This document shows, in pieces, positions 45,101-58,760 of a stretch of DNA of 64,000 bases. A program made the translations under genes and the position numbers. This DNA comes from Rhea pennata (lineage: Eukaryota; Chordata; Aves; Rheiformes; Rheidae). Numbering within the stretch: the first letter of the stretch is position 1; each line of letters opens with the position of its first letter. Under the pieces are notes generated by a model. The model was not told the origin of the DNA. It saw nothing but the letters and a program-made list of their open reading frames with translations, and searched no databases. Location: assembly GCF_028389875.1 (NCBI RefSeq), contig NC_084676.1:9114001-9178000 (forward strand). The letters run 5' to 3'.

Positions 45101-48100
45101 CTGGAATGAGGCTCCTGAGGATCCACATATTTGTGTCTGGAGCTCAGATCTCTCTCTCTCATTCTTAGCCGCTGAACTGTAACTTTTAGACCTGTTGGGT
45201 TTTCTTGGCTAGGCATGTAATTGGAGTTACTGTTTGTTTCTTGCATTTGTTGTTGTGGTCTCAAAAGCAAGTTTAATCTTAAAAAAACTGAGCTTCAATA
45301 TACCTACTACTACATTTTGCTGGGAGACTTACATGTTCAAAGAAGAAAGAAATTTCAAAAAATGAAATTCTTTTAGTCACCAAGAACAACACTTGTCAGA
45401 GCTAGAGATGCCAGCTGTTATTATGATAGCTTGAACTTTGTATTGTGCTTTCTATGTTAAGAAATACAGCTGTTTCCTTTTGATATCAAGCTCAAGCTTG
45501 AAAACATTTCTGCCAAAACATTTGTACTATGGATGTACTACAAATTTGTGCTCTGAACCTCTGTATGTCAGCTATACTAACACACTTAAATCTTGGTACA
45601 TAAGGCCATTAAAAAATCAAATTTATGAGAGTTTTGTGAATATAAAACAACAGGGGGAACATGTTCTATTGTCTCCCTTCTTATAAATTGTTACTGGTGG
45701 GGGATTTTTTTTTTTATAATCCCCCCAAGTGAAGGCTGCCGCAGGTTTCAAAGGACTGTTTGCCTGTCCACAGCATGTGTCTGTTCAGTCCAGAATGTGT
45801 TTTTTCCACTAACTCTTTTTAAAAAGCCTGGGAAGCAATCGTCCATAACAGTGCTCTGCTTGCTGTCTTTGTGAGCTGCTTTTAGTGAAGGAGGCTCTCT
45901 GCTTTCCAGTCTTCTGTGCCCCTCTGTGCATGACTGTGTAGCTATTTTCTCCTGATAAGTTGAACTTCTGTGGCGAATGTCTGAGTCCAGGAGGGCTATG
46001 GGGAGCGTGAGCAGCTGCTATGACTGCTGCAGAAGGTGGTGTCTCAACACTGCAAGTGTTCTAGCTCGTGCAGATACTTCCCCTGAACGCTTTTATTTTA
46101 TTTTTGAACATACAAAATGGCATAGTAATTCATCTTTTGCTTATTAAAAAAATCCATGTCTATCAACATGTACTTATCCCACTTTGAGTCTGGCCAGGGC
46201 AACTGTACTAGCTCCATGACCATGTCTAAAGTAAGAAAGTATCAGCTTTTAAAAAGCATTAGCTTGTTGTGGGTATTCTTGAGTTCTTTAATCTATCCCT
46301 TAACCTACTCACTGAATACTGGCTGCAAACTTGTATTTAAAAAACCTTTCAGCTGAAGTGATCTATTTTTCTACCATAGATAGACCAAAATCTACAATAG
46401 TTCTGCCTTTCAAATGAAAAATAAGGTTTGTCAGCTCAATACTTAGCTTTTATGCAGCTAAAATATGCTAGTACAGAAAATGCTGACATAGTATTTCTTT
46501 CAGTGCCTCTCTTTCCTACTATTATTTTTTTCTATAGGAACTTAAGCTGCCTATGTATAAGGCCCATTCACCACAGATCGGGATGCGCCGTTACTTCATT
46601 GATCTCTTGGCTATCCTCAGCAACCGCTGTAATCTCTGTTCTACGGCACGACATCTTGCTATCTACTTATTGGACCTCTTTATGGACCGCTATGATATCA
46701 GTGTCAAGCAACTGTATGTCACTTCAATTGCCTGTCTTCTCCTAGCAAGTAAGTTGGCTGCTGTCTATTAAGGTATGCATTTTTTTTTTTCCTGAGTAGG
46801 TTGTTGTTTTCATTATGTGTGATATGCTGTTTACTCTGTGTTACGATATCATTAGATGTAGATATTAGGCGTAAAGCCTAATGAAACCCAAGGAAAGACA
46901 TAAAAAAGGCTGTTAATAAAACTCTGCTTGACTTCATAACTTGGGCTGCACATCTATGTGCTAGTGTGGAAGAGGTTTTGGCAGCTGAAGCTGGGTCAGA
47001 GAAAAGGGTCAATGGGAAGTAGGGAGTGACAAGGTGGTAAGGAAGTGGCAAGAGCAGGAAAGTTTAATTCCAGAGAAGAGCTGGTAGTAGGGAATGCCAT
47101 TTGTGTAATATGCAGCCTCTCCTGGAAGTCTGTCCTTGGACAGTTTGTGCCTCTATTGTGATGAATTCCTTGCAAAACACATCTTTCTTGTATGTGATCC
47201 AGAGGAAAACTACTTCCTGAGGCACTTAGCAGATGTGTTGATGTATGCTGGGATGTGTTTTGCTTGTTCTGGGCTCCTGTCCAATAGCCCCTCATTGCCA
47301 TGTAGTATTAATGTATCAGTATTGACACACCTTTGGCAAACAGCCTTGAACATTTGTCATCAGTACTTTTGTGAAGCCTTTTCAGCAGTCAGTGCTATGC
47401 AAGTGGAGGAGAGCAAGACTGGTGCTTCAAAGACTTGCTGTCTACCCTTGCAGACTTAAACTCAGTTCCTAGATAACGAAGAAGTCATCTTGTCATATGG
47501 GAGCCTGTAGCGAAATACACTATTGTTATGGGCAACAAAACTTCTGCAAATTGTTTGCAGTTAATGCATCAGTTAATGCCTGAAAGGTGCAAGTAGTCAT
47601 GTTAGCTAAGATAAAATACTGTGGAGAGCCAGAGGCTATTTGTTTAGGAAAAAAGGTGTTAGTGTATGTTCTCCTTGCAGAACAAAGGATTGCTACTGCT
47701 ACTGCTTTTTCTTGCTAGGTGTGTTTTGAACAGCTTAATCTGCAGAGGTAAATGACAGCTTTTCATCACTTTACTTTTAGTATATTTAGGCACCACTGGT
47801 TTTTTTAATTCCAGAAAAGATGGTTAATCATATGGATCAGCTGCTAGCTCATGTTACAGAATAGGCCAATATTAAAACCAGAACAAAGTGGAATTTAAGC
47901 ACTTGCTGCCCATGCAGTTCCACGGCAGCCTAAGTGAATCTAAGCTAGTGCTGTTGCAGGTCTGCTGTCCCAACAGTTTAGTGAGCTCCTTCAGGCCTGT
48001 AAATTGGCAGAAAACTAACCCAGCTGAGGAAGTGACAAGTTTTGTGTCTATTTATCAGAGGGGTATTTTTCTGAGGGGTCAGATAAGCTTCAAGGGAGGG

Positions 48101-51100
48101 AAGAGGGTGATTTATAAACTGTTGTGAAACTGCATCATTTATTTCAAAAACACCAGACTGATTGACATATCAGGTCAGGTAGCCTGGACACTAATGTCTG
48201 TTCAGATGTGTACTTCCTCAGCTTTCAGTCCATACCTTATTTCCTTCTTGTGTAACTTCATAATTGCAATATGCCCCACAGTATTTCTTAAAGTTGGAGG
48301 GTGGAAGGAGGGAGAAGAGGGCTTCTAAATATTTGGATGAAGGGGACCTTCAGAAAAAGAACACAGGGCTTTCTTTAACTGATGCTTTCCTCCATATACC
48401 TCCTCCATTTTTTCCTGGCCTTAAATTTTGCAATAATTTTTCATCTGCATTTAGAGGATGGAATTTGTAGCCATAGCTTAAGTTTCTTCTGCGTTGCTGT
48501 GGATGTGTAGGAATAGGGTGAAAATGGTACCTTTAAACTTGTGAAGGCTAGTGGTAAAGTCAGCATCCAGGATTTAAAAGGAAGCAAAAAAGACCTTTTT
48601 CAGACTCTTGTCCTTGAGTAAACAGCTAATGTCAACTTCAGCAGCAATGCAACTTCAAGTCATCTCTAAGCAACAGGGAAGTGAAAGGAAGTTCATAAAC
48701 TGCCTTATGACAATGCTAGAGGAAATATTTTGCAAACTCCAAGTCTGGTAAGCTCATGGGTATGAGAATCTTCCTAAAATCAAGATTTGTGTAATACAGC
48801 AATATTCACACATCCTGATCTGGAACTAAATCATCTATTCCCTTATAGGAAAAGGGTCTACTATGATAAAGGCAGCTTTCCTACCAATATGCAGAAACAA
48901 AACATTAAGAACTGTACCAAAGTGATTTTGTACAAAGTTAATGCCTAGCTTGTGTAGATAAGGCTTTAAATATTACTACAGTCCTCAGAATCAGTCTGGA
49001 CAATTTTGGGACCATAGTGAACTATGTTTACTGTGTGGACCATCTTAATGTGCACTAAATCAAATCAGAAAATCAAATCAGAAAAAGCAATCTTACAATA
49101 AATAATACTTCCTGGATTTATCTTATGCTACTTTCAAAATTATATGAAATAAATTCTATGCTATGATTTTCTTTCTCATTTTGTAGTAAAAGATTTTAAG
49201 TAGGAAAGAAGAATTAACCTAAAATAGTGTGAAATTTCCCATTATAGCAAAGAGAATACAACTGCTCTTTGTGTTCCTACAGTAATGCTTTGCAGGATGT
49301 TCTAATTGCTACATCTGCAGGAAGTTGCATAGCTTTTCAGCAGAAGATTACAGTAAAAGCATTCTTCAGCCTCTGTAATAAGATACCTATATGTCTAAAC
49401 AATAAGATACCTTTACTGTAGAAAACAAATAAAACAATCTTTATAAAAAGTAGTTGTTAGCTTTTATTTTCTTTTTTTTTCTTTTTTCTTTTTTTTTAAT
49501 TTTGGGTGTTTACCTCATCATGACAAAGTTCAGTGGAGAACATCTTTCAATAAATAGTATAAACACATTTTGAGATTTTTTTGTTTGTTTGTTTGGGATT
49601 TCTTCCTGCTGATTTCTTTAGAAAAGCAGTTGAGCAAGAGTTCAAGGGTAGTATGCAGACCACAAGAAAGATGAGGTGTACTAAGAGATAAGATTTCTTA
49701 TTTTTACTAACCACTTAAGTGTGTGTAGGGAGAGAGGACTAGAGAAGCTTTGGGGCACATAAACTCTTCCTTTAATTCTGAAATTGAAGCAGGAAATTTC
49801 AAAATTAAATGCAAACTGAGGACAGTTGTGTAAGCTCAGTGAAATTGTCAACTTGTGTTTAGCTTTTAATTTTTCTCCTTCTATTTCCAATCTAAAGGAA
49901 GAGCTAGTGTGTCCAAAGACTTGTCTCTTTTTGTTTTCCTTCCTACCCCAGCATTGCCCTAGTCTGTCTTGGATCAGCATGCAACAGCAGAGTTCTCATG
50001 ATACAGCTCATACCATTTCCCCAGACATCTTTTAGTTAGATAGAGCTAGTTTATCTTGCAGTCTTCTAAAATACATTTGAACTGGCCCATCAGTTTCCCC
50101 AGACATGGAAATGGGATTATGATAGTGGGTCTTTGCTTCCCAGTTCAGTAATAATTGCAAAAGAGATTAGGAAATGTAAGATAATGCTGTGCCAAACAAA
50201 TTGTGCTGGCAGTCAAGCAATGTTGCAGCTTGGACTTGCTACACTTGAGAGCAAAATGGGTTTGTGTCCCTTAAATCATCTAGTTGCTTATTAGCTAGAA
50301 AATGTATGTTTCTTTTGCAAGGTAGGCCTTGGAAAAGGCCTCTGGAAATTCCTGCCAGATAGCTGTGCTGAAGGGCTACACTGTAAAAGCTCTGAAGTTC
50401 ACCAATATTATCAATACAGCACAGAATGGGTAGGGTTAGAAGGGACCTCTGGAGATCACCTAGTCCAACCTCCCTGCTCAGCAGGGTCACCTAGAGCATG
50501 TTAGACAGGGCTGCATCCAGGCGGGCCTTGAAGATCTCCAGAGAAGGAGACTGCTCAACCTCTCTGGGCAACCTGTGCCAGTGCTCCGTCACTCTCACAG
50601 TAAACTAATTCACAGTTACTAATTCTCTAGAATGAGTCCTGAAAGTGAATGCTAAGAGTCATTCACAGTAATCTAGAGGTGAAGTGAAAGTCATTGGGGG
50701 TGTATGTGGGAGGGATCTTGCTAGAAAAAATGGCTTCACAAAATTACTTTACGAATGGATTTACAGCAGTTGTTTGACTTCATTTGCATTACGGAAAATA
50801 GCTTGCTCCAAATCAGAATTGTAAACTATACATGTGCATATGGACTACATCTTACTGTATTAAATGTTTTGGCTAGGTATGCAATCAGAGGACCTCCTGT
50901 TGAGGTCCAGCTGTGCTAACGGAAGAGGTTGTCAGTTCCCACTGATATGATCATCAGCTAAGCCCAGGAGTTTTAACTGCTCAAGACAATCCATCTACCC
51001 TTGCCTGAAGCAGGCTGGTGATTACTCGGGTTGACTGCTTTGCTGTTAGGCCAGGAAGACAGTGGCTTTTGGTGAGGGGTAATGATGGGCAGCAGAGACT

Positions 51101-54100
51101 GGTCCTCTTCAGGCTGGCTCTAGAGCAGGATAGTTACTAGAACACCTGCACAGAGGCCAGAGTAACTGTCTTGCGCACCAAGGCCATGGATAAATGTTCA
51201 CTTGGTAAACAGCTGTGCTGGCTGGAGATGCTACTTTCCACCCCAGCATCCCCTCTTTCCCACCCCAGCTATGTGTTGAGCAATCTCTGATCTTCTCCAG
51301 ACAAAATCAGCTGATGTTTAAATGGTTTCAATAAGTGGATTGAGCTAGTCTGGGCAATGGTTTGCTTGAAGTAAACTGAGGAGCAGACAGAGCTGAGAGG
51401 AAGGCAGCCCTATGCAGAGGAGCACTGTTGAGCAGCAGCAGGCTGTAGTGCTGTAAATAGCATCTAGGTCAGGCAATTATCGCTTAAAAAAAAAAAGGAA
51501 AAATAGAAGAAGGTTGTGGCATTTTAAGGTGCTGTAGCCCTAACTGCTCCACAGGAAAAAAGGGATTATGTAAGGACTTCCCATCTGTTGTAGTGCTACT
51601 TAGCTTAAATTGCCTGCCTAAAGCTGTTCAAGCCAGCTGCTCCAAAGCAGGTGAGATGCATCGACAAAATCTATTCAGCTGGTCCAGCTGCAGGAGTAGT
51701 TAACTCTCAGGAGACAGCAAGCACTTGGGGGCAGTAAGTTTGAGACTGCAACTATTTCTATTGTGAATTTTTTTAACTGTGGTACAGGTGGTCTATACCT
51801 TCATGGTGCAGCTTTTGTAAAATCCTACCCTGCTCTTAAAGCTATTTTTCTTCCCTACAGAGCTAATCCTCTTCAATAGCAGGTGCTTCAATACCTGAAT
51901 ACAAGCGAGGGCTTTCCATCTGTGAGCCATTTGGGCTGCTTTGAGTGTTCCTGCAATCTGAGTTCTTATGGCTGCTCTTCCTCAAGAGGTTTCTGCTGCT
52001 ATGGAGACACAACAGTTTTTATATTGTTTTAAGCAAAACTAACTTACTGTTCAGTACGTATAGTGTTTCATTGCTTTACAAAGTACTCTAACCTTCTTTT
52101 GGTTTTCTTGGCTTTATTTTGCCCAACTTTAGTCCTCTAGTGGATTAAAAATTCAGTGAAGTGGCTATTCCAGTAGCTGAGCTACCTAAGCATGTACACA
52201 CAACACACACACACACACACACACAAATCAGTGCAAGAAAGACACTAGTACGAACTGGGCTGAGTTTAGGGCATGGATAATCTTTTCTAACATAATCCCC
52301 ATTGCATATGTGGAGCTGCTGTCAACCATCAAGGAACTTTTCCATTGGACTGTGCTTCATGAAACATTCTCCATTTGTTCTCCCACTATCATCAGCAAGT
52401 AACTGTTCTGTAAAAAGCAGCTATTTATTTTTAATAAAAAATACAATGATGAGCACGATCCAGGAGATAGAATAGTGCAATACATGTTCAGTTTGTGTTT
52501 TAAATTTCTCGTTTTTCTGGTGCTGTAACATGGCCTGAGTATTCTCCTTAGTAACAATTAAACTTCAATATATGAAGATATTAAAAATTCAGATGCCCTG
52601 AACTAAGTGGTTTGCATGTGTGCTGGATGTTATACAAGCAAATGAACAATCTCTGACTGCTCACTCGGTAAGAAACTGCAGAAAAGGGAATTAAGCTGAG
52701 TATTACTAAAAAATACCAGCTGTTTTTTTGCCTTGCCTAGAGGACAGTTAGAACTTGTGTTTGTACTTGAGGGTGGCAGGAGAAGGAATCTCAGAAGTTT
52801 TAACACCTTTTGGAATAGCGTAGTAGTAAAAAACAAAAAAAAAAATCCTTCAGCTGTGTAAAACACGTAGCCTTTCGGTCTTTCCTGTATGCTGGCTAGA
52901 GAGGTTTGACTGGTCTGTGCTTCTTTTGGATTGATTTTAATTGTTCCTAGGACAGAGTACTTACATTTTAATGATTCCTTAAATTGTCGCTCCTTCTTGT
53001 TCCTCCATCTTTTCAAGGACTCAAAATGTAATAAAACAAATTGCCTGTATGTCTTGCTTTTATTTTGGCCCCTATATAAAGCCCTAGGAAGGCCATCTAC
53101 CCAGTAAACGCTCTGAATCACATACTGTGCAGCTAGGTGTGCTAAGCAACTCCTGCTTCCTACAGTGGGTAAATCAGTACTTCCAGGTAACTTTGACAGC
53201 TATAATGTCACTCTTAAACCTTTATTTTTTCTTAGTTAAAAGCTGGCATGGATGGATAGCCTTTTCTGATCCTCTTGTGACAAATGAACTAATACAATGC
53301 TCTCTTTATAATTTAAGTCTATTCCTCTTGGCAACAGCACTTCCTCAGGCTTTCAAACAAACAAAAAAAGTGTGAATGTCTAACTTGGAGCATGCTTTTT
53401 TTGTTCCTGGGGTAGGGAAGATGGGGACCTGATTGTAAAATTCAGTGTGGGACAGAACATGGGCTACAATAACTTGAAAATCTGTGTATTGTTATTTACA
53501 GTAATGTTACACAGACTTTTAAAAAATGTCCCAAGTAGTGTGCTGTCTCTGTCTATTTGGATTTTACAAAAAGGTCAGAGACACAAAAGCAATGTAAACT
53601 TCCATTATGTTCATCTTAGTCATTAGTCATTCTGCTAACCTCAGACCTACTTGTGTAAAACACTTGCAGCATCCAGGTAGTTCTTAAATTAAATATTCCT
53701 TTAAAGGCCTAAGATTTTTGTCATTTCAAAGCATAATTAATTTTGAAGTCAATAGTGGCAAGTAAGTGGCTTTGGCTTTATCAGTAACAGGAGCTCTCAA
53801 TACAACAGCAAAACTAATTTGAGGCATCTACAGTGCCATTATAAAAGCATGCAAATGACATGGATACACAACTCTTATGAACTCCAGCTGAAAACAGAGT
53901 TGAAACATTTTATTCATTTATTTATCCACACCCCTCCCCTCAATCCCTGCCAAAATATATATATATATACACACACATATATATTGGGGGGGGGGGGTTG
54001 TTGATAACACTGAGTGGTTACTCAGTGTTATTAGTTTGGTCTGTGCTAGACTTGCAAGAATCTTGTTTGAGTTTTTAATATGCTTAAAGAAATTGTGCTG

Positions 54101-57100
54101 GAGACCCTGATTTTCTAAGTATAAATATTCTGTACATAGAATCTGAATTTCTGGTATGATGCTAAAGTAATAAAAGTAGGAATAATATATTCAAATATTT
54201 TTAAACGATGGAAGAAAATGAATTGGAAAAGGACATTGTATTTTGAAACATGTAATTTACCCTTGCCTACTTTGCCTCTCTCTTTGTCTGATGCAAGAAG
54301 TAATTTTTGCTCTCTTCTCCGAGTTCCAAATTCACAATAGATATGAAGTACTCAATAAATTCAGAAGCGAGGTGCTTAGATCAAACAATTGAGAAAGTAA
54401 AGGTGATCAAGTTTCTGGTATATTGCTTTATAAAGTGCTGATATCCTCAAATTTCACAGTTCATTTGACATGAAACTTTAAATGAGTTACTCCTCACCCT
54501 CCCTGCAGCTTAGAGTTTCTGAATCTTTCTTCAGTGTATCTAGATACATTCAGTATCTCTAGTCTGCTGCGGTGGCCACTGTTATATTTGACAAAAAAGT
54601 TAGGAACTAACAGTGTTGAAAAGGAGAAGGAAAAAGTAGTAATAAATATTCAGTAATCCTGAATCACTAAACTTTGCTGCTGTCATTGAGTCTTAAGTTT
54701 AAAAGAAAAATCTGGACCAAAGCAAAGAGCTTTGCCCTGTGCTGCCTGATACCTTCCCAGAAGTACTGTGGTGACTCTGCTCTCCAGACTACTACGCAAG
54801 TGTTCAAGGCAGAGTGGAAAGAAAGAAGGAACTAGAATTTATGGAAGTAAGAATGACAGCTCTCATCCCTCATTTCCTGGGCACATGGTGGTTTATCCTA
54901 CTTTGGCCCCCCAGCGTACTCTTTAAATATCTGCATCGGGCTGTAATATTCTGTGAAAGAAACAAAAGGTTATTTTTTTTCAAGTTTTTTTTCCCTCTTA
55001 AACTGTTTTAAATACAGGAGACAGGGAGATTCATGAACCTGTATATGGACTCCTGAATTCTAAAGGTTTTCATTAATAGCATCCCTGTACTTGTTTCCTG
55101 TTTTACTTTGTGTGATGGCTCGATTTTGTTTGTCATAGTTACTGTTATGCCCCTTTACAGTAGGGTGACTGCTCTATGCACATTTCTAATAGGTGTTTAA
55201 TGTCTGTGACATCTGAACTGGCTCAAAGCAACTTCATCTTTAAATGTGCTAAGAAAATTTTAAGCTGGTAATGGTACAGAAAATTCTGTTGTATTTTTAA
55301 TTCACTGGAGACTTTGTTGGATGGAATTTCTATCTTAAATGGATAGCAAGAACTTACTTCCTTTTAGAACAATTTTCTGGTATCATACTGTTTTTAATTA
55401 TTTTTAGACTTAACAGAAATACTCTGAACGCGTATGATGTGTTCGTATCCGGTCAGTTACTCTCCTTTGGTAAAGGAGGATCCTTGTAGAAGCGATGGAA
55501 GGACCACTGAAGCACAAATTAGTTGTAGAATATATGCTTTCAACACCAAAGAGGAATAACTACAGTGTGCCTTTTAAATAGTTGTGTTCTGGAATAATGT
55601 GTTTGGATTTTTGTAGCAAGGATGTTACCTAAGCAGTATTGGAATTATGCATTATTATTATTAGATTATCACTAGCTCTTGAACAAGGCCAGGCTCGTAG
55701 GCAGGTCATCTTTGGTTTGATAATACTGTGAATTTAAGAATACTTAAATGCTTTCTTAGGTTTGCTGCAAAGTAACACTGTTGTGTTCTTACTGGATATG
55801 TCTCCCCTTGGGAATCAAATCTGATATTGCTGCTTTTTCTTCCCTCTTTTCTCTCTTTTTTTTCTTCTGACAACACTTTTAACTGCTTAAAAAAATGAGT
55901 TATTTTAAAGACTGTTGCAGTTCCATAGGCTGGTAAATGCAGCCTTGAAAAAAGGGAGGAGGCCTTTGCTCATCTGTCTTGACCCTGAAAAATGTCCATT
56001 TCTCCTAATCCCATAGGAATTATTTATGTTAATCACGTGGTTACAGTGTATTTCTCCTAGCCTCTCAGCGACCCTAGCTAATGAGGCCCTCCAAGACAGG
56101 AAGGAACAACGAGTAATTCCGAAGCAGCCAGGGCAAAGGTGGCACTGCCTGAGGGGTTTTCATGTCTTCCTTTTTGTAGAATGTGCATTTAGCTTCCAAA
56201 TGACATGCCCAGAGGAGCTTGCTTTCTCAATATTAGATCTTCCTTTGCTGCCCTGCACTCCCCAAATGGCATTCTTCACTCTTGACTGAATGCCTTTTAG
56301 CAAAACCCTTTCAGTTTCCATCAGAAAACTGGCCTTTAAAATGGCTTGAGGAGGATAGATGGTGTAAGAGAACTGTTATGGTAAGCAAAGAACTCAGATT
56401 TGGATTTACTTGGATTCTTAGTTTTAAAAGTTTACTTGATAGGCAGCCTAAGGAAGGACAATAACTTTTCCGTCCTCTTTTAACTCCCTCAATTTTGATG
56501 AAGAAATACATGAGGGAACTGTGACTTCTAGGTTACGTTACTATGAAGACCTCTTGGAGTACATCTATTGTAAGACATAGGTATAAAATAAAACTAAAAG
56601 TTTTCTATAGCCTAGTATTCAAATTGATCATTTCAGTTCTGTTTCAGACATATTTGAAGCTATGCTAATTGCTTGTAGTATAGCAGAGTCTGGTTCGACC
56701 TCTAAGTATTCAACTATTAACTTGCAGTCATTTGTATGCTTGTAAAATGACAGAAATGACTTCTGCCATGGGTTAAGATTATATAAGGGTTGAGAGAAGA
56801 CAAGCTGGCCCTGTATCCAAAAGGAAGTTTGCAATCTGACAGATGTTTTCTCTAAGTCTACTATTGGGTATTTTGGCAAGAATTTGACATTTTGTTTTCA
56901 AAAGCTAAAAAAACTAAAACCAAAAAAACCCACCACACTATGAATGTTAGTTTAAAATATTACATTTTGGTGTATTAAACTAGGTTTGGTATGAAGCAAG
57001 TTCTTAACCTATGGAAACTACTCTATTCTCTGAAGATCAAAACTCTCAATTAGAATGTTTCTGGGAACTTTCATCATTGAACAGGCAAAGCCTAATTTGG

Positions 57101-58720
57101 GGTGGCTGCAGTGGCATCTATTGTCTGGTGGAAGCTGCCTCACTTGTCTTCAACCTCTCAATATCAACTGGGATTACAAAAATGCCATCGCAGTTCATAA
57201 GCCCATCGCAGTTCATAAGCCCAATGTAGCAACACATGCATTGATTCTGATTTTCCACGCCATGCACTTTGGGTATATTTGTACTGGTTTGCCAACTGTT
57301 TTGTAAGTAGCTGCAATGTTTCTGTAGCAGGAATAAGATAGACAGCTGTAGAGGATGGAACTTTTCATCCTATTTTCACTCATAGTTTAGAGCCCTGTGA
57401 TGATGTGGGTGTACCCTTCTTCTGCATTGGTCTAAAGCTACTACTCTGCAGCTACGATGAGCTGCTGCCTACATGTGCTAGTTTCACCTGCTGAGGGCAG
57501 ACAAAAAGAGAGAAAAGCCATTTATCCGCAAGTGTTAGCCTCTTTTTCTTTCTTTTTCTTTTTTTTTTCTTTTTTTTCTTTTTTTTTTTTTTGGGGGGGG
57601 GGGAGAAGGATTTTTATCTCTATATCTGTCCAGCAAAGTAGTGAACTCTTCCTTGAGCTTTTGTGAAAGAACAGTGAATGATGTGGGTGCAGGCAGACAA
57701 GATGCTGTGGGAAGATCTTTGCACTACTCGTAAATGATGGGTTGCACCTAGGATGAAGTAGCAGACAGGATAGCTTGGTAAGCTGAAGTGACAGTAGCTC
57801 TACTCTGCTGAAAAAGGGTGGCCTTACTTTTGCGAGCAGGTTCTAACAGCAAATAAGTAATTCTGCAGAAAATCTACCGAAGTGGTTTCCTGCCAGTTTA
57901 GTGAGCTGAAGTGGCATATGGTGGGGAAGCAATGGGTCAGCTGTATACCAGAATTGATGCAAGGCAAGGCAGAATTACAGGGGTGATTTTGGCAGAGAAA
58001 AGTGAAATTTCACAGGATTGTAGAGCCAACCTAGTGGCTTGCCTCTGTTGATGCGTGGTTCTGATGAGGGCAGAATCCTCAGTGGTGCTGGCTCATCCTG
58101 ACTAATGGGATGTGCTGCTTTAAGTTTCTTATTACCTGTTAGTAAAACTGGTGCCAGCAGTCTCATTCACCATTTTAACAAAAATACAAGGAAGAAAGCA
58201 AAGTGTGACTGGGCTTGGGAGCCTGTTGATTAAGAACAACACAGACCAGGAGCTGCAGTCAAGATTAGAGTTTTTAACCTAACCTGCAGCAGTGGAAGCT
58301 TTCTTACCTCTTCTGTTCTGCTGACAAGTACTCCGTAAAGGCCTGAGACTCCTTTGAACAGGACTTGTCAGAAAACTGTTCAAAATGCTGCTGGAGAATA
58401 AAATTTCAGTATATTATTGAAAAATTGGTTAAAATGATAAGCAACCTAACATTCACTGAATATTTAGTTTCATATTCTTAAAATGAATTTCTCCTTTATA
58501 TAACACATCTCTTCTGCAGCTATGCTTCATTCTTTTTTCCTATGGAAAAACTTTAAAAATATATAAAGTTTAGTGTTTATTGTGTAAGTATGTAATATTC
58601 AAAAAGGTCTTTGGAGAAATGTGACTTGTGTTATTGTGATTTAGAATTTTTTATTATGACATCTTTATGTACTCATATATAAATCAGTAGTATTCAACTT
58701 AAATTATAAGCGTATATACT

Positions 58721-58760
<40 letters not shown>

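Larger units (their letters stand above)
35666..46537 (+). other. CCNJL: CCNJL intron 1
   Basis: A 10.9 kb intron with no recognisable embedded gene. It holds a perfect 34-base tandem duplication (38081-38148), a CT/C/A tract (39131-39216) and short A runs. Antisense frames such as 42832-43299 show no recognisable protein. Confidence 0.75.

Noticed and set aside
52630-53121. A 163-codon antisense frame in CCNJL intron 2
   Set aside because: No recognisable family, Phe-run from a homopolymer, and AT-rich intronic context without splice or promoter signals.
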